From an uncultured bacterium (GTDB lineage: Bacteria > Planctomycetota > Phycisphaerae > Phycisphaerales > SM1A02), in the NCBI GenBank assembly GCA_903918555.1, contig CAIXEV010000268.1, positions 1 to 8,138 of the forward strand: a stretch of 8,138 nucleotides of DNA, in the 5' to 3' direction. Below are positions 5,175 to 8,138 of this stretch, piece after piece. The position numbers and the translations under genes are program-made. Numbering within the stretch: position 1 is the first letter of the stretch; the number at the start of each line of letters is the position of its first letter. The notes beneath the pieces were generated by a model that saw only the letters and a program-made list of their open reading frames with translations, was not told where the DNA came from and made no database searches.

Positions 5175-5202
5175 CTCCTGCCGCCCTGCGGCAGTCTCGG
5201 AG
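5175..5202 (+). promoter_or_regulatory. stem-loop able to mask the rplO ribosome-binding site
   Basis: CTGCCGC (5178-5184) pairs perfectly with GCGGCAG (5188-5194) around loop CCT. In addition CTCC (5175-5178) is complementary to GGAG (5199-5202), the rplO Shine-Dalgarno, so the helix can be extended across a five-base bulge to cover it, at the cost of one pair shared at position 5178. Both foldings are seen directly in the sequence. That they control L15 synthesis is inference. Confidence 0.55.
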
Positions 5203-5211
5203 AGCCAAGCC

Positions 5212-5688
5212 ATGATGATCCATGACATCACCGCCAAGGTCGGCCCGCACAAGAAGCGCAAGCGCGTGGGCCGCGGCGAAGCCAGCGGCCACGGCGGCAC
5301 CTCGACCCGCGGTCACAAGGGTGCGAAGAGCCGCGCTGGTTGGGTCAGCCGTCCGTCCTACGCCGGCGGCGCCACGCCGTTCGCGCGTCGCTTCCCGAAG
5401 CGCGGCTTCTCGAATGCGGGCTTCCGCACCGACTACTGGGTCACCAATGTCCGCGACCTCGAGAAGCACTTCGACTCGGGCGCGACCGTCGACATCGACG
5501 CGCTCGTGAAGCTCGGCCTCGTGCCGAACGCCAAGCTGCCGCTCAAGGTGCTCGGCGCGGGCGACATCACGAAGAAGATCCATGTCGTCGCCGTCGCGTT
5601 CAGCGGCACCGCGAAGACGAAGATCGAGGCTGCCGGTGGCTCGTGCAAGGCTCCCGCCGAGAAGAAGACCGAGAAGAAGCAGGCCTGA
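5212..5688 (+). CDS. rplO: 50S ribosomal protein L15
   Basis: Ribosomal protein L15, a late-assembly large-subunit protein whose long basic N-terminal arm threads into 23S rRNA. The arm shows the family signature KRKRVGRGEASGHGGTSTRGHKGAKSR (15-41), with GRG and RGHKG intact. The globular part has RRFPKRGFSNAGF (59-71), VNVxDLE-like VTNVRDLEKHF, VDIDALVKLGLV and the C-terminal signature LKVLGAGDITKKIHVVAVAFSGTAKTKIEAAGG (111-143). It ends in a lysine-rich tail. At 158 residues it is a little longer than the usual 145-150. GGAG (5199-5202) lies nine bases before the ATG at 5212; a second ATG follows at once at 5215. The spacer to rpsE is 100 bases and lacks the rpmD gene often found here. Confidence 0.97.
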   Translation: MMIHDITAKVGPHKKRKRVGRGEASGHGGTSTRGHKGAKSRAGWVSRPSYAGGATPFARRFPKRGFSNAGFRTDYWVTNVRDLEKHFDSGATVDIDALVKLGLVPNAKLPLKVLGAGDITKKIHVVAVAFSGTAKTKIEAAGGSCKAPAEKKTEKKQA

Positions 5689-5705
5689 AGTCCGGTGGGC
5701 CGCGA

Positions 5706-5779
5706 CTGAAGATTCCATCGCGTCCATCACCGCCTGCCGATCGCACCGAATGCCGAAGGCAGGCCTCTGAAGATCCATC
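5706..5779 (+). repeat. imperfect direct repeat around a stem-loop before secY
   Basis: CTGAAGATTCCATC (5706-5719) recurs as CTGAAGATCCATC (5767-5779), one T shorter. The second copy ends three bases before the secY ATG. Between the copies GCCTGCC (5732-5738) pairs with GGCAGGC (5758-5764), seven perfect pairs with a 19-base loop; a smaller hairpin TGCC-GAA-GGCA (5751-5761) competes with it. There is no clear Shine-Dalgarno for secY. Function unknown. Confidence 0.45.
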
Positions 5780-5782
5780 CAG

Positions 5783-7207
5783 ATGCTGCAAGCCTTCGCG
5801 AACATCTTCAAGATCCCCGACCTTCGCCGCCGCGTGTTCTTCACGCTCGGCATGCTCGCGATCTACCGCATTGGTTTCGTCATCCCCTTGCTCGGCGTCG
5901 ATCAGACGGCGCTGCGCGAGGCGGCCGAGCGCGCGTCCGAGGGCGGAGCCTCCGGCTTCGGACGCATCATGGAGTACGCGTCGATCTTCTCGGGCGGAAG
6001 CCTGCAGCAGTCGACGATCTTCGGCCTCGGCATCATGCCGTACATCACGGCGTCGATCATCTTCCAGCTCCTCGCGACGGTGTGGAAGCCGCTGCAGGAG
6101 CTGAAGAAGGAAGGCCAGTCCGGCCAGACCAAGATCAACGAATGGACGCGCTACGCGACCGTTGCGCTCTGCCTGGTGCAGGGCTTCATGTGGCTCGCGT
6201 ACCTCAACCGCGAGAACCTCGTCCAGGCGAACTTCACCGAGCAGGGCGGCCAGTTCGTGTTCTACACGGCAGGCATCCTCGGCCTGACCGCAGGCAGCCT
6301 CTTCCTGATGTGGCTTGGCGAGCAGATCGACAAGTACGGCATCGGAAACGGCATCTCGCTGATCCTGACCGCCGGCATCGTGGCCCGCATGCCTGACGCG
6401 GTCGGCTGGGTTGTCAAGAGCTTCACGCCGTCGATCCAGTCGGGTCCGGGCGAACTCAACCCCGTCGGCCTGATCCTGCTCATCGGCGGATTCCTGATCG
6501 TCGTCGCTGGCGCGGTCATCATCACCGTCGCCCAGCGCCGCATCCCGATCCAGCAGGCGAAGCACACCCGCGGTCGCCGCGTGTTCGGTGGTCAGCGCCA
6601 GTACCTGCCGCTGCGACTCAACCACGCCGGCGTCATGCCGATCGTGTTCGCGAGCTCGCTGATGATCTTCCCGTCCGCCGTCTTCGGCTGGATGGCGAGC
6701 CGCGCCGCCGCCGGCGGTGCTGACACGGCCTCTTGGTGGAAGACCACCACGAGCTTCCTCGAGATCAACAGCCGTCCGGGCATGTTCCCGTATGTCCTGC
6801 TCGAGATCGCCCTGATCTTCTTCTTCAGCTACTTCTGGACCACCGTCCAGTTCAGCCCCGAGGAGATGTCGAAGCAGCTCAAGCAGAGCGGCGCATTCAT
6901 CCCTGGCTATCGCCCGGGTCCGCGCACCGCCGAGTACCTCGAGACCGTGATGGAGCGCATCACCTATGTCGGCGGTGGCTTCCTCGCCGCGATCGCGCTC
7001 ATCCCGACCGTGGTGAGCTTCAACATGGGCATTCCGATGAATGTGTCGCAGTTCCTCGGCGGCACCGGCCTTCTCATCGTGGTGAGCGTCGGCCTCGACC
7101 TCATCCAGCGCATCGAGGCCAACCTCCTCATGCGCAACTACTCGGGATTCCTCGCCTCTGGCTCCAACGACCAGAAGGCACCGCGTGTCCGGAGCCGGCA
7201 AGGCTAA
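5783..7207 (+). CDS. secY: protein translocase subunit SecY
   Basis: SecY is the membrane channel of the Sec translocon; with SecE and SecG it moves unfolded proteins across, or into, the inner membrane, fed by SecA or by ribosomes. The 474-residue product has the expected ten hydrophobic spans. Motifs: IPDLRRRVFFTLGMLAIYRIG (11-31, first span), the plug and span 2 at GGSLQQSTIFGLGIMPYITASIIFQLL (71-97), WLGEQIDKYGIGNGISLI (177-194), VAQRRIPIQ (249-257), LPLRLNHAGVMPIVFASSLM (275-294), FFFSYFWT (346-353), SGAFIPGYRPGPRTAEYL (369-386) and GGTGLLIVV (426-434). The basic cytoplasmic loops around RRIPIQ and PGYRPG are where SecA and ribosomes bind. Length is slightly above the usual 430-445, with additional residues in the loop after span 1 and near 305-333. 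It follows rplO by 94 bases, the usual neighbour; adk, often next, is absent. Confidence 0.98.
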   Translation: MLQAFANIFKIPDLRRRVFFTLGMLAIYRIGFVIPLLGVDQTALREAAERASEGGASGFGRIMEYASIFSGGSLQQSTIFGLGIMPYITASIIFQLLATVWKPLQELKKEGQSGQTKINEWTRYATVALCLVQGFMWLAYLNRENLVQANFTEQGGQFVFYTAGILGLTAGSLFLMWLGEQIDKYGIGNGISLILTAGIVARMPDAVGWVVKSFTPSIQSGPGELNPVGLILLIGGFLIVVAGAVIITVAQRRIPIQQAKHTRGRRVFGGQRQYLPLRLNHAGVMPIVFASSLMIFPSAVFGWMASRAAAGGADTASWWKTTTSFLEINSRPGMFPYVLLEIALIFFFSYFWTTVQFSPEEMSKQLKQSGAFIPGYRPGPRTAEYLETVMERITYVGGGFLAAIALIPTVVSFNMGIPMNVSQFLGGTGLLIVVSVGLDLIQRIEANLLMRNYSGFLASGSNDQKAPRVRSRQG

Positions 7208-7255
7208 ATCCAATGCCGGCCGCAGCGACCACCGCATCCGCGCCAAGCGCAAACC

Positions 7256-7290
7256 CGACCCGCGACCTCCGAGATGGAGACCGCGGGTCG
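7256..7290 (+). other. two-tier stem-loop between secY and map
   Basis: CGACCCGCG (7256-7264) pairs with CGCGGGTCG (7282-7290), nine perfect pairs. Above a two-by-two internal loop CTCC (7267-7270) pairs with GGAG (7276-7279) around loop GAGAT. It ends 12 bases before the chosen map ATG. No T-run follows, so I do not call it a terminator, though a stem this strong could still slow RNA polymerase or mark an RNA 3' end. Confidence 0.65.
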
Positions 7291-7302
7291 TGCGCTGTCC
7301 GC

Positions 7303-8138
7303 ATGGAGCGAGCGGTGCGGTCGTCGCGAAGCGTCGCGCTGCGGTCGTCGGCCGAGATCGATTCGATTCGCGCGGCGGGCGCGCTCGCCGCTGCTGCGCT
7401 CGATGCCGCGCGCGGGGCATGCGTCGCGGGTGCGATGGGCATCGACATCGATCGCTCGGCGGAGAAGGCGATTCGGCAGGGGGGCGGCGAGCCGCTCTTC
7501 CTCGGATACCGCGGTTCGTCGGCGCGCGCCGGTGGAGCCGAGCGTCCGCCGTATCCCGCGAGCACCTGCGTGAGCGTGAACGAGGAGCTCGTGCACGGCG
7601 TGCCTGGCACGCGCATGATCCGCAACGGCGACCTCGTCGCGATCGATGTCGGGGTGCTGCTTGACGGCTGGTGCGCCGACACGGCCACGACCGTCGCGGT
7701 CGGACAGGTTGCGGCCGAGCGCCGCGCGATGCTTGATTGCGCGGAGCGCATGCTCGCCCACGCAATCGGCGCGATCGTGCCGGGCCGTCGCTGGAGCAGC
7801 ATCGTCGCCGAGCTCGAGTCGATCGCCGAGCGCGCCGGATACGCGATCGCCGCTGATTTCGTGGGTCACGGCATCGGCCGCTCGCTGCATGAGGCGCCGC
7901 AGGTTCCGTGCACGCTCAGCAAGGCGTTCCTGGAGCACAACGATTTCACGCTGCGCCCCGGCATGGTGCTCGCGATCGAGCCGATGCTCGTCCTCGAGGC
8001 GCCGCGCCGCGTCGGCGATGACTCGCGTCTCGTGAATCCTGCGTGCCGACTCGCCGCCGATGGCTGGACCGTCACCATCGACTCCGAGGCGCCGAGCTGC
8101 CATGTCGAGCACACGGTCGTTGTCACTCGCGACGGCGC
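7303..8138 (+). CDS. map: methionine aminopeptidase type I (3' end outside window)
   Basis: Methionine aminopeptidase removes the initiator Met from new proteins in the cytoplasm, using two metal ions. 278 codons are present and the gene runs off the right edge. All five metal ligands are visible: Asp115 (AIDVGV), Asp126 (CADTAT), His189 (GHGIG), Glu226 (AIEPM) and Glu269 (HVEHT); substrate-pocket histidines are seen in LVHGVP and SLHEAP. Spacing Asp115-Asp126-His189 equals that of E. coli (11 and 63). Extra residues lie after LGYRG (about 12), before Glu226 (4) and between the two Glu ligands (about 12). The ATG at 7303 gives an N-terminus about eight residues longer than E. coli; an ATG at 7213, six bases after secY, would add 30 low-complexity residues and translate through the hairpin. 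No Shine-Dalgarno is evident for 7303, so the start is less certain than the identity. Confidence 0.93.
   Translation, partial: MERAVRSSRSVALRSSAEIDSIRAAGALAAAALDAARGACVAGAMGIDIDRSAEKAIRQGGGEPLFLGYRGSSARAGGAERPPYPASTCVSVNEELVHGVPGTRMIRNGDLVAIDVGVLLDGWCADTATTVAVGQVAAERRAMLDCAERMLAHAIGAIVPGRRWSSIVAELESIAERAGYAIAADFVGHGIGRSLHEAPQVPCTLSKAFLEHNDFTLRPGMVLAIEPMLVLEAPRRVGDDSRLVNPACRLAADGWTVTIDSEAPSCHVEHTVVVTRDG

Noticed and set aside
1070..7290. The spacer hairpins as one family of REP-like mobile repeats
   Set aside because: Stem and loop sequences differ from spacer to spacer; no shared arm longer than a few bases was found.
7213..7302. ATG at 7213 as the start of map
   Set aside because: It would add 30 low-complexity residues with poorer third-position bias and translate through a strong hairpin; the product would be far longer at the N-terminus than MetAP-I usually is. 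Not fully excluded.
5600..7765. A 721-codon open frame on the minus strand opposite secY and map
   Set aside because: It mirrors the codon pattern of the real + strand genes in GC-rich DNA, is rich in Arg, Asp, Ala and His without any domain, and secY is unmistakable on the other strand.

Overview
The window is a stretch of a bacterial S10-spc type ribosomal protein operon, all on the + strand, with fourteen genes and almost no doubt about their identity: rplP, rpmC, rpsQ, rplN, rplX, rplE, rpsN, rpsH, rplF, rplR, rpsE, rplO, secY and a map gene cut off by the right edge. The DNA is GC-rich, with strong preference for C or G in third positions (Lys almost always AAG, Arg mostly CGC). The protein set is plainly bacterial. 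The SecY phrasing (GLGIMPYITASIIFQLL, then an INEWTRYATV-like stretch), the absence of rpmD and adk from their usual places, and the long gene spacers suggest a planctomycete-like member of the PVC group, possibly Phycisphaerae. That placement is inference from memory of family sequences and was not tested by a search.

Layout: 33-2771 holds the end of the S10 block and the first spc genes (L16, L29, S17, L14, L24, L5, S14). 2847-5688 holds S8, L6, L18, S5 and L15. 5783-7207 is secY, and 7303 to the edge is methionine aminopeptidase. No promoter or rho-independent terminator with a T-tract was seen, so the whole window is probably part of one longer transcription unit that starts upstream and continues downstream. 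The products are the large- and small-subunit ribosomal proteins, the translocon channel that receives nascent chains from the ribosome, and the enzyme that trims the initiator methionine.

What is unusual is mainly between the genes. Apart from rplN-rplX, where two bases separate stop and start, the genes are spaced by 37-109 bases. Seven of these spacers carry a GC-rich stem-loop, with 5-9 bp in the main uninterrupted stem, usually not far upstream of the next ribosome-binding site or start codon. The stems differ in sequence, so they are not copies of one repeat, and none is followed by a T-run. One of them, before rplO, can pair with the Shine-Dalgarno sequence itself. Several start regions also share a wording like GGAGCCAAGC-ATG.

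Protein oddities: S14 has the short zinc-type length but only two of the four zinc-ribbon cysteines. S5 carries an Arg/Gly-rich then Ala/Pro-rich tail. L14 has a six-residue loop insertion. MetAP has insertions around its otherwise complete active site. I see no mobile element, CRISPR array, tRNA or defence system; this is a core housekeeping locus, and the findings below are refinements of it.
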